From WHSM01 sp050701635 (GTDB taxonomy: Bacteria; Actinomycetota; Actinomycetes; Mycobacteriales; Micromonosporaceae): a DNA stretch of 25,215 nt. The notes under the pieces are model-generated. The model was not told the DNA's origin, did no database searches, and saw only the letters and a program-made list of their open reading frames with translations. The stretch spans positions 1 to 25,215 of the forward strand of contig JBOGDF010000029.1 in the NCBI GenBank assembly GCA_050701635.1, read 5' to 3'. Each line of letters starts with the position of its first letter. Position 1 is the first letter of the stretch. Positions 7,417 to 14,579 of this stretch are shown here, piece after piece. Made by a program: the position numbers and the translations under genes.

Positions 7417-9498
7417 TCACAGCAGCGTGAGCTGTCGCGGCTCGTCGCCCGGCGGTGGTCCGCGCCCAGACGATGTGGCGGCGGACTCCGCCTGGCGTAC
7501 CTGCCAGGAACTGGGGCGGGACAGCCCGTGCCGGCGCGCGGCCTGCCGCACCCGTGCGGCCACCTGGCGCTGGTAGCTGTCGGGGGAGTACGCGCCGCGC
7601 CGGTAGAGCTGCTCGTACCCCTCGACGAGCTCCGGCCGGGTACGGCGCAGCCAGCCCATATACCACTCCCGCGCGCCGGTACGCAGGTGCAACGGCAGCG
7701 GTGTCACGCTGCGCGCCCCGGCCGCCGCGATCGCCGCCACCGTACGGTCGATCTGCTCGGGTGTGTCGGTCAGCCCGGGCAGGATCGGCGCCATCAGGAC
7801 GCCGCACGCGAACCCGGCGTCGACCAGTGCGCGCACCGCGTCGAGCCGGCGGCGCGGGCTCGGGGTGCCCGGCTCCACGGAGCGCCAGAGCTGCTCGTCA
7901 ACGAATCCGATCGACATCGCGACGCCGACCTTCGTCGCCTCGGCGGCCCGCCGCAGCAGCGGAATGTCGCGCACGATCAGCGTGCCCTTGGTGAGGATCG
8001 AGAACGGATTGGCGTGATCGCGCAGCGCCTCGATGATCCGCGGCATCAGCTGGTAGCGGCCCTCGGCACGCTGGTAGCAGTCGACGTTCGTACCCATCGC
8101 GATGTGATCGCCGGACCAGCGCGGGGCCGCCAGCTCCGTACGCAGCAGCTCAGGGGCGTTGACCTTCACCACGACGCGGGAGTCAAAATCCCGGCCGGCG
8201 TCCAGGTCGAGGTAGGTGTGCGAATTCCGAGCGAAGCAGTTATGGCTCACCACACCGTTGGCGATGAAGTCTCCGGTGCCCGTGGTGATGTCGTACATCG
8301 GAAGCGCGATGCCGAGCTCCTCGATGGAGACCACCTGCAGCGGCGCGTTGTGCTTGATCGCCCGCCCTTCGATGGAACGTTTTCGTCTGATCGCCGGATC
8401 AGTGGTGAGGAAGAATCGCAGCTGCTCTCTGGTGCCGCCGAGCAGCCGTACATGACACAACCCGTCCGCGTGCCGGGTCGGCTCGACGACGAAGCGGAAG
8501 CCGAGGCTGCCGAGTGCTGCGGTGACGTGCGCGATGATGTGCGGGTCGATGTGGGCGATCCGCAGCGAGTCGCTGCAGCTGCCCTCGGCGTCGAAGATCC
8601 CCGCGAGAAACCCCTTCTGCCAGTCGGCGTCGTCCTCGCTCGGCCAGGCAATCAGCCTTCTCACCGCGTCGACCGCGTCGCGGGCCGATGCGCGGATCGC
8701 TGAGATCGCTCGACGGCGGGGACGCGGGGCTTGGAATTCGAACCTGGTGGTGTGGACTCCGTAACCCGACAGGTATCGCTGGGTCCGGTCCAGACCCTCC
8801 GCGTCGATCAGCGCGAGGCGGAAGCGATGGACGTCTCCGTGGACGCGCCCGGGCCGATCGTACGAGTAGGAGCCGACGTGGCCGTCGCCCCGCATCATCC
8901 CGCACAGGTAGCCACGTCGGTAGGCCGCGGAGTCTTTGGGCGGCTCGGCGAAGCAACCCGTACCCATCAGCTTGTTGTTGATCGTCAGGTATGGCCGCCG
9001 GCCCGAGCCGCTCATCGCACCGGTGACGAATTTCCAGCCCCGATCGGTGAGAAACCGGTGGTCACCACTCGCGATCAAGCTCGTCCCGTCGGCGAGGATC
9101 AGCCGGTACGCGGGCTTGACCGTCGACCAGTGGGCGAGGACCTTCGTGGTGACGTAGCGGCGGTAGGCGCCGACGGTCGTCGTCCCGTAGACCTCATCGC
9201 CCACGCGTATCTCTGACAACGCTTTCGTGCGCCCGTCGGCCAGCAGGATCGGGGTAGCGCCTGACAGGCAGTAAACGCAGGCATGAGAGCAGCCCCGGTA
9301 CGGGTTGATGGTCCACTGAAACGGCACCTGAGAACCGCCGGGCACCTTGTTGATGATCGACTTGGCGCGGATCTCGAAGAACGTGATGCCGCGGAACCCG
9401 GGAGTGTCGAACCGCCGGACCGTCGCCCCGGCCAGCCCCAGCGGCAGCTCGGGCGCCGGGTCGGTCTCCGAGCTCAGACTCAGGTTGTCCCACCGCAC
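7417..9498 (-). CDS. Intein-containing Rv2578c-family radical SAM protein
   Basis: The 693-aa precursor comprises a 349-aa host protein plus a 344-aa intein. The host is a radical SAM enzyme of the Rv2578c/spore-photoproduct-lyase-like group: it begins MRWDNL, has GFRGITFFEIRAKSIINKVP, and has the cluster motif Cys70-x3-Cys74-x2-Cys. The intein enters after Tyr76 and ends at Asn420, so Cys421 becomes the third cluster cysteine after splicing (CSHACVY joined to CFARNSHTYLD). Downstream parts contain NVDCYQRAEGRYQLMPRIIE and SIGFVDEQLWRSVEPGTP, typical of the family. The start is GTG 9498; an ATG at 9502 is out of frame. A perfect LexA-type box lies 8 bp upstream. It follows a YcaQ-like glycosylase gene by 31 bp. 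The exact reaction is unknown; DNA repair is suggested by relatives and context. Confidence 0.94.
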   Translation of the reverse strand: MRWDNLSLSSETDPAPELPLGLAGATVRRFDTPGFRGITFFEIRAKSIINKVPGGSQVPFQWTINPYRGCSHACVYCLSGATPILLADGRTKALSEIRVGDEVYGTTTVGAYRRYVTTKVLAHWSTVKPAYRLILADGTSLIASGDHRFLTDRGWKFVTGAMSGSGRRPYLTINNKLMGTGCFAEPPKDSAAYRRGYLCGMMRGDGHVGSYSYDRPGRVHGDVHRFRLALIDAEGLDRTQRYLSGYGVHTTRFEFQAPRPRRRAISAIRASARDAVDAVRRLIAWPSEDDADWQKGFLAGIFDAEGSCSDSLRIAHIDPHIIAHVTAALGSLGFRFVVEPTRHADGLCHVRLLGGTREQLRFFLTTDPAIRRKRSIEGRAIKHNAPLQVVSIEELGIALPMYDITTGTGDFIANGVVSHNCFARNSHTYLDLDAGRDFDSRVVVKVNAPELLRTELAAPRWSGDHIAMGTNVDCYQRAEGRYQLMPRIIEALRDHANPFSILTKGTLIVRDIPLLRRAAEATKVGVAMSIGFVDEQLWRSVEPGTPSPRRRLDAVRALVDAGFACGVLMAPILPGLTDTPEQIDRTVAAIAAAGARSVTPLPLHLRTGAREWYMGWLRRTRPELVEGYEQLYRRGAYSPDSYQRQVAARVRQAARRHGLSRPSSWQVRQAESAATSSGRGPPPGDEPRQLTLL
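8239..9270 (-). mobile_element. Intein with LAGLIDADG homing endonuclease
   Basis: Residues 77-420 of the precursor form a complete intein. It starts with Cys (CLSGATPILLADG, block A) and has His147 in a SGDH block B, where Ser replaces the usual Thr of TxxH. Two endonuclease motifs are present, YLCGMMRGDG (197-206) and FLAGIFDAEG (297-306), each with its acidic residue. Block F is YDITTGTGDFIANGVVSHN, giving the penultimate His419 and terminal Asn420, followed by the +1 nucleophile Cys421. All splicing residues are present, so splicing and homing both look functional. Sampled lines inside it are near 58-62% GC against about 68% in the adjacent host sequence, consistent with later acquisition. 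Flanks join precisely at the cluster motif. Confidence 0.93.
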
Positions 9499-9506
9499 TC
9501 ATGCAG

Positions 9507-9522
9507 TCGAACATATGTTCGA
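9507..9522. promoter_or_regulatory. LexA/SOS box (perfect palindrome)
   Basis: TCGAACATATGTTCGA is a perfect 16-bp palindrome matching the actinobacterial/Gram-positive LexA consensus TCGAAC-N4-GTTCGA at all fixed positions. It lies in the 31-bp gap between the glycosylase stop (9530) and the radical SAM GTG start (9498), oriented to control the radical SAM gene. Its position 8 bp before the start codon means it must overlap the core promoter of a near-leaderless transcript. LexA binding is inferred from the match. Confidence 0.85.
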
Positions 9523-9529
9523 GCCAACG

Positions 9530-10603
9530 TCAACCCGATCCGGCGGTGTGGACGGTGGACAGACCGAGCCAGGACGCCAGGGCTTCGAGCTCGGCGTACA
9601 CCGCGGCGGTGGTCTCGCGGCTGAAGCGGACGTCCTGGTGGATGGCGTGCACCCGCAGGATCGACTGCTTGCGGCCGGCCGTGGCGTCCACCTTGCCGAC
9701 GAGCCGGTCGTGATGCAGTACGGGGAGCGCGAAGTATCCCCAGCGCCGCTTCGGCTTCGGTACGTACATCTCGAGCTTGTATTCGAAGTCGAACAGCTCG
9801 AGGGCGCGGGTACGGTCATGGACCAGCCGATCGAACGGCGACAGCAGCGCCGTACGCCCGGCGTACGGCTGGCCGAGCGCGGCGGGGTCGACGCGCCAGG
9901 CGCCGGACGTACCCTCCACCTCCGCCGGCTCACCGGCATCGCGGACGTACGACGGGCGGGCGATGCCGAGGGAACGCAGCCGTCGCTCGTCGCGCGTTCT
10001 CGCGGCTTCGGCCGCGGGCACGACCGGCGTGCCGGCGGGGTAGACCCGCTCGGCCAGGTCCCACAGGCGCTGCCGTCCCTTGCGACCGGAGATCGCGATC
10101 TCGCCGCGTGCGACCAGGAACTCCAGCAGCTGCGTGACGTTGCGGTTGTTGGTCCACCCGGTCGACGGCCAGGGCACCTGGCTGCGGTCGGGAATGTCGC
10201 GGGAGAGCAGCGGGCCGGACTCGCGCAGCAGGTCGAGCACGTACCGGCGGAAAGAGTCGTTGGCCCGCAGCCAGTCCCGGCGCAGCGCATCGTCGCCCGG
10301 CCACCCCGCCATGTCGGCGAGGTAGAGCCCGAGATCGGCCATCGGCCGCACCATGGCGCGGTGCTCGTACAGGGTGCGGTCCTGCTCCAGCGCCCGCTGC
10401 AGATGGGCCGGCTGGTACGCCGCGCTGAGCCGCCCCCACGCGACGAGGTCCGCGCTGGGCGCCACCGCGGCGGTGGGGTCCAGCTGCAGGAACCCCAGCT
10501 GGTTCACCACCGTCAGCAGGTCGGCCGGCCGTGGCGCATCGAGCAGCTGGGCGCGGATCGCGATCCGCCGGGCCGCAACGCGATCAAGCCGGTGGACATG
10601 CAT
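9530..10603 (-). CDS. YcaQ/AlkX-like winged-helix DNA glycosylase
   Basis: This 357-aa protein belongs to the HTH_42 winged-helix family (formerly DUF1006), which includes E. coli YcaQ (AlkX) and Streptomyces AlkZ. Those enzymes excise bulky N7-alkyl lesions and unhook interstrand crosslinks. The N-terminus reads VNQLGFLQLDPTAAVAPSADLVAWGR. Gln40-Leu41-Asp42 is the Q-x-D catalytic-type motif of the YcaQ-like branch, rather than the QxQ of the AlkZ resistance branch. Other family landmarks are YEHRAMVRP, LSPFDRLVHDR and FEYKLEMYVPKPKRRWGYFALPVLH. The start is ATG 10603; no strong ribosome binding site is seen. It is followed on the same strand by the LexA box and the intein-containing radical SAM gene, suggesting a DNA-damage pair. 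Confidence 0.88.
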   Translation of the reverse strand: MHVHRLDRVAARRIAIRAQLLDAPRPADLLTVVNQLGFLQLDPTAAVAPSADLVAWGRLSAAYQPAHLQRALEQDRTLYEHRAMVRPMADLGLYLADMAGWPGDDALRRDWLRANDSFRRYVLDLLRESGPLLSRDIPDRSQVPWPSTGWTNNRNVTQLLEFLVARGEIAISGRKGRQRLWDLAERVYPAGTPVVPAAEAARTRDERRLRSLGIARPSYVRDAGEPAEVEGTSGAWRVDPAALGQPYAGRTALLSPFDRLVHDRTRALELFDFEYKLEMYVPKPKRRWGYFALPVLHHDRLVGKVDATAGRKQSILRVHAIHQDVRFSRETTAAVYAELEALASWLGLSTVHTAGSG

Positions 10604-10657
10604 GGTGCGAGCCTAGTGAGCGCCGCCACAGGGCTGCCGGCCTGGCCGATCCCCGCA

Positions 10658-10705
10658 AGAAGCCGGCTCGCCGTGAGAAGCCGGCTCGCCGTGAGAAGCT
10701 CGCCG
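10658..10705. repeat. 18-bp tandem repeat, two copies plus a partial
   Basis: AGAAGCCGGCTCGCCGTG is repeated exactly at 10658-10675 and 10676-10693, followed by AGAAGCTCGCCG, a copy that has lost CCGG. It lies in the 178-bp divergent gap between the glycosylase and the DCC protein. It may be slippage or a binding-site array; the rest of this gap shows no gene. Confidence 0.8.
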
Positions 10706-10781
10706 CGCCGCTGAGCGCCGGAGCTGGAGACTTTGGCCACCAGGTGGTGGCCCGGCGCCGCGGCGGTGGGATCATGGAGCC

Positions 10782-11183
10782 GTGGACCCGATCTTCCTGT
10801 ACGACGGCGACTGCTCGTTCTGCACCACGTGCGCGCGGTTCATCGAGCGCCGGATGCGTACCCGGGCGGCGGTCGTGGCGTGGCAGTTCGCGGACCTCGA
10901 CAAGCTCGGCGTGACGCGGCAGCAGGCCGAGGAAGCGGTGCAGTGGATCGGCGACGACGGCCGGCTGGCGAGTGGGCCGGAGGCGATCGCCGTACTGCTC
11001 ACCGACGCCGGGTCGTACTGGCGGCCGATGGGTTTCCTGCTCGGGTTGAAGCCGGTGCTGTGGCTGGCCTGGCCGGTCTACCGGCTGATCTCCCGCAACC
11101 GCCACCGGCTGCCGGGGGGCACCGCCGCCTGCTCCCTGCCGCAGGCCGAGCGGGACAAGCTGCGCCGCGCCGGCGCCGCCTAA
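10782..11183 (+). CDS. DCC family thiol-disulfide oxidoreductase-like protein (DUF393)
   Basis: This 133-aa protein of the DCC family is named for its conserved D-x-x-C-x-x-C motif, seen here as YDGDCSFCTTC (Cys11, Cys14, Cys17). These proteins are predicted thioredoxin-fold oxidoreductases with unknown partners. After the fold comes a hydrophobic stretch (MGFLLGLKPVLWLAWPVYRLISRNRHR), which ends with the R-N-R typical of the family and could be membrane-associated. The start is GTG 10782. An ATG eight bases earlier is in another frame. It ends 48 bp before a strong terminator hairpin and converges on the S8 protease gene. Confidence 0.87.
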   Translation: MDPIFLYDGDCSFCTTCARFIERRMRTRAAVVAWQFADLDKLGVTRQQAEEAVQWIGDDGRLASGPEAIAVLLTDAGSYWRPMGFLLGLKPVLWLAWPVYRLISRNRHRLPGGTAACSLPQAERDKLRRAGAA

Positions 11184-11230
11184 GCCTCCGCCGCCAGCCC
11201 GGTGCGCTCCAGCCAGGACCAGCAACGGCG

Positions 11231-11265
11231 GCGGGCGGGCTCTCACCCACCGAGAGCCCGCCCGC
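11231..11265. terminator. Intrinsic terminator between convergent genes
   Basis: The arms GCGGGCGGGCTCTC (11231-11244) and GAGAGCCCGCCCGC (11252-11265) pair perfectly over 14 bp around a 7-base loop and are followed by TGTTT. It lies 12 bp before the protease stop and 48 bp after the DCC gene, so it can end both transcripts, most clearly the plus-strand one. Confidence 0.88.
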
Positions 11266-11277
11266 TGTTTGGTGCCG

Positions 11278-12744
11278 TTACTCGGTGACCGCGCGGTACG
11301 CGTTCACCTCACCGTGTCCGTAGAAACCGTTGTTCGCGGTGCTGCCGTAGCAGTACGCGGTGAAGTCGCCGGGACCCGGCGGGATGTACAACCGGCCCTC
11401 GGGGCAGGCGGTCTCGTCCGCGGAGCTCTGCAGCGCGGCCGCGATCGCCCCCGGCGCCAGCCCGGGGTGTACCGAGGCGATCAGCGCCGCCACACCCGCC
11501 GCGTGCGGACCGGCCATCGACGTGCCCTGCTTGTAGCCCCAGCTACCGCCAGGCCAGGTCGTGGAGAGCACCCGCCCGTTGGGCTCGGTGCCGGGCTGGC
11601 GCGAGTCGCCGCCCGGTGCGGCCACCTCGACCACGCCGAGGCCGTACGAGGAGTAGAAGGACTTCGTACCGGTGGGGCCGGTGGCGGACACCGTGACCAC
11701 GCCCGGCGCCTCGGCGGGCAGGTCGACGCAGGCGCCGTTGATCAGGCGCTCCTCCGGCGGCGCGGAGCCGTCGTTGGGGCTGCCGTCGTCGATGAACTTG
11801 TGCGCCAGGTCGTTGTTGCTGTTGCCGGCGGACGCGACGGTCAGGACGCCCTGGCCGGACGCGTACCGGATCGCCCGCTGTACAGCGGCCCAGATCGGCC
11901 GCTGCCGTACGTCGTTGCGGCAGTTGTACTCCCACGGGTCGATGAAGTAGCTGTTGTTGGTCACCTGGAAGCCGTGCTGGCCGGCCCACATGAAGCCGCA
12001 GACCGCCGCCTCCGGGTAGATGAAGCCGTCGTCGTTGACCACCTTGACCGAAGCGAGCCGTACACCTGGCGCGACCCCGACGATGCCGACGCCGTTGCGG
12101 GCAGCCGCGATGGTGCCGGCCACGTGCGTGCCGTGGTCACTGGTGCTGGGTGCCCAGGCGGCGGGGGAGGTGTCCGGCGCGCCGCTGAGGCAGCCGGCCG
12201 ACCGCGACGCGTCGACCTGGCTGGCCAGGTCCGGGTGAGCCGCGTCGATGCCGGAGTCCAGTACGCCGACCACGACGTCAGGGCTGCCGGTGGTGACCGC
12301 GTGGGCGGCCGCGACGTCGATCGCCCGCATGTCCCACTGCCGGGGCCACAGCGGCTCGGCGACGGTCGCCGGGTCGTCGGCGGCGGCGACGGTCTCCTCG
12401 CCGGTCTCCAGCGGTGCGCCGAAGCCGGTGGTCGCGGCCGCGCTCTGTACGCCGGCGCCGCGTACGGCGTTCACGAAGTCGCTGCGGGTCGACCGCGCGA
12501 TCAGTACGCCGATCGCGTCGTACCGGGCGACCAGGTCGGCGCCGGTGGCGCGTACCCGCTTGACGGCGGTGTCCACCCCGCTGCCCTGGGGTGCCAGCAC
12601 GATGAAGTTCTGGGCTGGTCCGTTGGTGGCGGCCGGCGCGGCGTTGACCGCGCTCACGCCGTACGTGGCGCCGCCGATAGCGGCGGCGGACAGCACCGCG
12701 ACCGCCGTACGCAGCAGCCGTGGGGTGACTTTCGTCAGGGCCAT
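11278..12744 (-). CDS. Secreted S8 family subtilisin-like serine protease
   Basis: This 488-aa protein has a signal peptide (basic MALTKVTPRLLR, hydrophobic core 13-30, Ala-rich cleavage region near VNAAPAA, 33-39). A propeptide-like domain follows to about residue 135. The catalytic domain then carries Asp163 (VLDSGID), His204 (SDHGTHVAG), oxyanion Asn308 (SAGNSNND) and Ser409 (GTSMAGPHAAG), so it should be active. The C-terminal region contains a Cys pair around CPEGRLYIPP and FTAYCYGS, perhaps a disulfide. No cell-wall sorting motif or extra domain is seen. ATG 12744 is chosen because of its GGAGAG ribosome binding site and because the signal peptide begins there, although the frame is open further upstream. 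The natural substrate is unknown. Confidence 0.93.
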   Translation of the reverse strand: MALTKVTPRLLRTAVAVLSAAAIGGATYGVSAVNAAPAATNGPAQNFIVLAPQGSGVDTAVKRVRATGADLVARYDAIGVLIARSTRSDFVNAVRGAGVQSAAATTGFGAPLETGEETVAAADDPATVAEPLWPRQWDMRAIDVAAAHAVTTGSPDVVVGVLDSGIDAAHPDLASQVDASRSAGCLSGAPDTSPAAWAPSTSDHGTHVAGTIAAARNGVGIVGVAPGVRLASVKVVNDDGFIYPEAAVCGFMWAGQHGFQVTNNSYFIDPWEYNCRNDVRQRPIWAAVQRAIRYASGQGVLTVASAGNSNNDLAHKFIDDGSPNDGSAPPEERLINGACVDLPAEAPGVVTVSATGPTGTKSFYSSYGLGVVEVAAPGGDSRQPGTEPNGRVLSTTWPGGSWGYKQGTSMAGPHAAGVAALIASVHPGLAPGAIAAALQSSADETACPEGRLYIPPGPGDFTAYCYGSTANNGFYGHGEVNAYRAVTE

Positions 12745-12832
12745 GATCTCTCCAGTGAGATTGCCGTCAGGGATGGTGACAGCGCTCCCCCGCAAGAGGC
12801 CACATGGGATCACCAGCCGCAGCGCTGGCGTG

Positions 12833-12862
12833 ACAATATGCGCCCGCCGGGCGTACCCACAA
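12833..12862 (-). promoter_or_regulatory. Possible sigma70-type promoter of the S8 protease
   Basis: On the minus strand, TTGTGG (12857-12862) and TATTGT (12833-12838) are separated by 18 bp, a fair match to housekeeping -35 and -10 elements in this otherwise GC-rich gap. A leader of roughly 80 bases would follow before ATG 12744. Prediction by eye only. Confidence 0.4.
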
Positions 12863-12895
12863 GAGCTGTTTGGATGATCAGGGACGGTCGTCGGC

Positions 12896-13852
12896 TCAGG
12901 GTTCCGCGGGCGCCGGCGCCCCCGCGCCCGGTGGACCGGCCGCCGACTCCGGTACGCCGCTGGCCGGCGAGGCCAGCTCCCCGCCGCCACGGGCCGGCCG
13001 GCCGAGGGCGCGGGCGAACAGGTCCCGGATCCAGACCAGCGGCTGGACCCGTTCGATCGGCAGGAAGCACAGCATCGCGACCAGGTGCGGCCAGAACGCG
13101 ATCCCCAGCGCCATGAACGTGACCAGGTGGAACACGTAGAAGTACCCGATCAGCCAGTACTGCCAGCGCCGCTTGACGAAGAAGATGACCGGGCTGAACA
13201 GCTCGAACGCGACGATCGCGAACTGGCCGAAGATCAGCAGCCCCGGCACCCCGACCGTCCACTCGGAGCACCAGGTGCCGCGGCGCAGCACCGCGCGGGT
13301 CAGGGTAGCGCCGGTGAGCCAGTCGAGCCCGGCGTACCGCAGCTTCGCCCAGGCCGCCAGGAAGTAGGTCGCGATCACCGCGATCTGCACCATCCGCAGC
13401 GCCCAGCCACCGGATTCGGTGGGGGTACGGTCGCCGTGCCGGGCCCGTCCCAGCGTGGGCAGCACGGCGAGCGCCATCAGGAAGGCGATCCGGTCGTGGT
13501 CGACCTTCCCGTAGCTCATCGCGATGATCATCCACTCGAAGTAGAGCGCGAACACCGTCCAGCCCAGCAGCCGCGGGAACCGCCCGGTCGCGGCCAGCGC
13601 GCCGGTCACGATCAGCGCCCACCAGACGCCGTGCACCAACCCCTCGGTGGGTACGGGGAGCGGCAGGATCCGCCCGATCAGCAGCGGTACGTAGAGCTCA
13701 CCCGGTACGTCGGCGTGCATCCGTACCCAGGTGGTGATCCAGACGATGTCCACGATCACGAACAGGTACGTCACCGTACGGAAGGCCGCGATCCGGCCCT
13801 TCGGGACCGGCGTGGTGAACCAGTCGCCGAGCTGGCGCCACACCGCGTTCAC
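12896..13852 (-). CDS. HTTM domain membrane protein
   Basis: This 318-aa multi-pass membrane protein resembles the HTTM (horizontally transferred transmembrane) domain, distantly related to vitamin-K-dependent gamma-carboxylase. About seven hydrophobic segments are visible, starting with FRTVTYLFVIVDIVWITTWV. Family-like polar residues include AMSYGKVDHDRIAF, YFLAAWAKLRYAGLDWLTG and ELFSPVIFFVKRR. The tail after about residue 290 is Pro/Ala/Gly-rich. The start is GTG 13852, whose bases overlap the TGA stop of the preceding gene (GTGA), so translation is coupled. The function of bacterial HTTM proteins is not established. The tight pairing suggests it works with the upstream single-pass protein. 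Confidence 0.85.
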   Translation of the reverse strand: MNAVWRQLGDWFTTPVPKGRIAAFRTVTYLFVIVDIVWITTWVRMHADVPGELYVPLLIGRILPLPVPTEGLVHGVWWALIVTGALAATGRFPRLLGWTVFALYFEWMIIAMSYGKVDHDRIAFLMALAVLPTLGRARHGDRTPTESGGWALRMVQIAVIATYFLAAWAKLRYAGLDWLTGATLTRAVLRRGTWCSEWTVGVPGLLIFGQFAIVAFELFSPVIFFVKRRWQYWLIGYFYVFHLVTFMALGIAFWPHLVAMLCFLPIERVQPLVWIRDLFARALGRPARGGGELASPASGVPESAAGPPGAGAPAPAEP

Positions 13853-14331
13853 CGGCTCGTCCCGTCCGCCGACCAGGTCACTACGGTCTCCTCGGTGTAC
13901 TCACCGGTGGCCCGGCCGCCCTCCAGCTTCCACCACCGGATCACCACCGACACCCGTGCGATCTTGGGCCGGGTGGGGCGCCGCTTCTGGTACGCCTCCG
14001 CGAGGTGGCTCAGCAGCTCCGGGTCGTCCTTGAACCGCTCGATCTGGCCCTCCACCTCGGCGCGGCGGAAACCGGTGTTGTCCAGGTTGGCCTTGAACTC
14101 GTCGCCCTCGACGTTGACGAAATCGACCCGGGTGTCCGGGACCGGCTTGTTCAGCGGGTCGGAGGTCGAATACATCTTGAACGGACCGAACGGGAAGTGG
14201 TCGTCCTCGAGCCAGGTGCCGGCGATCATCGCGGCGGTGACCAGGAGAGCGACGACCAGCCGGATCGCGCGTCCGGTGGAGCTGAGCCGTTCTGTGGGGG
14301 GACTCGGTGCGTCGGCGGTCTGTTTCTGCAC
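13849..14331 (-). CDS. Single-pass membrane protein coupled to the HTTM protein
   Basis: This 160-aa protein is not a family I can name. It has a polar N-terminus (1-20), one transmembrane segment at about 22-40 (IRLVVALLVTAAMIAGTW) and an outside-type domain beginning LEDDHFPFGPFKMYSTSDP. Charged helices and a final strand-rich part (KIARVSVVIRWWKLEGG) follow. GTG 14331 is the annotated start, without a strong ribosome binding site, so the true start could differ. It overlaps the HTTM gene by 4 bases. HTTM neighbours with a similar small partner carrying an FPFGPFKMYS-like motif are, to my recollection, common in actinobacteria, which I cannot verify here. Confidence 0.75.
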   Translation of the reverse strand: MQKQTADAPSPPTERLSSTGRAIRLVVALLVTAAMIAGTWLEDDHFPFGPFKMYSTSDPLNKPVPDTRVDFVNVEGDEFKANLDNTGFRRAEVEGQIERFKDDPELLSHLAEAYQKRRPTRPKIARVSVVIRWWKLEGGRATGEYTEETVVTWSADGTSR

Positions 14332-14483
14332 CCAGGCAGTCTGCCACTTTCCGGTGCGTACGGCTGCTGGTGGTCTCCGGGCGCAGTGGGGAGCCGTTCA
14401 CGATTCGGTAACTCGGGAGCGGTTGTGTGAGTTCGATCGCAGCTCGCTCTGCGTAACTCCGGCAGGATCACGGCATCAGTTGC

Positions 14484-14520
14484 GCGGGCGGTGGGTTGCC
14501 AACAGGGCCCCACCGCCCGC
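14484..14520 (+). other. Strong GC hairpin in the leader of the MaoC gene
   Basis: GCGGGCGGTGGG (14484-14495) and CCCACCGCCCGC (14509-14520) pair perfectly over 12 bp around a 13-base loop and are followed by TGCTGT. It sits 60 bp before the MaoC start within a 248-bp divergent gap, so it is not at the end of any known gene. It could be an attenuator, a leader structure or the end of an unrecognised small RNA. Apart from it I see no gene in this gap. Confidence 0.7.
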
Positions 14521-14579
14521 TGCTGTCGGTACGTCATGACAATGGTGTCGGACCCGAATGCGCAACGAGAGGGACGCCG

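Noticed and set aside
7417..9498. Radical SAM gene broken by a frameshift or insertion sequence
   Set aside because: The frame is continuous, the insert has all intein splicing blocks, and host parts join exactly at the cluster motif.
11269..13116. Plus-strand frame of 615 codons over the S8 protease
   Set aside because: It is a shadow frame without domains; the minus-strand protease has a complete catalytic triad and signal peptide.
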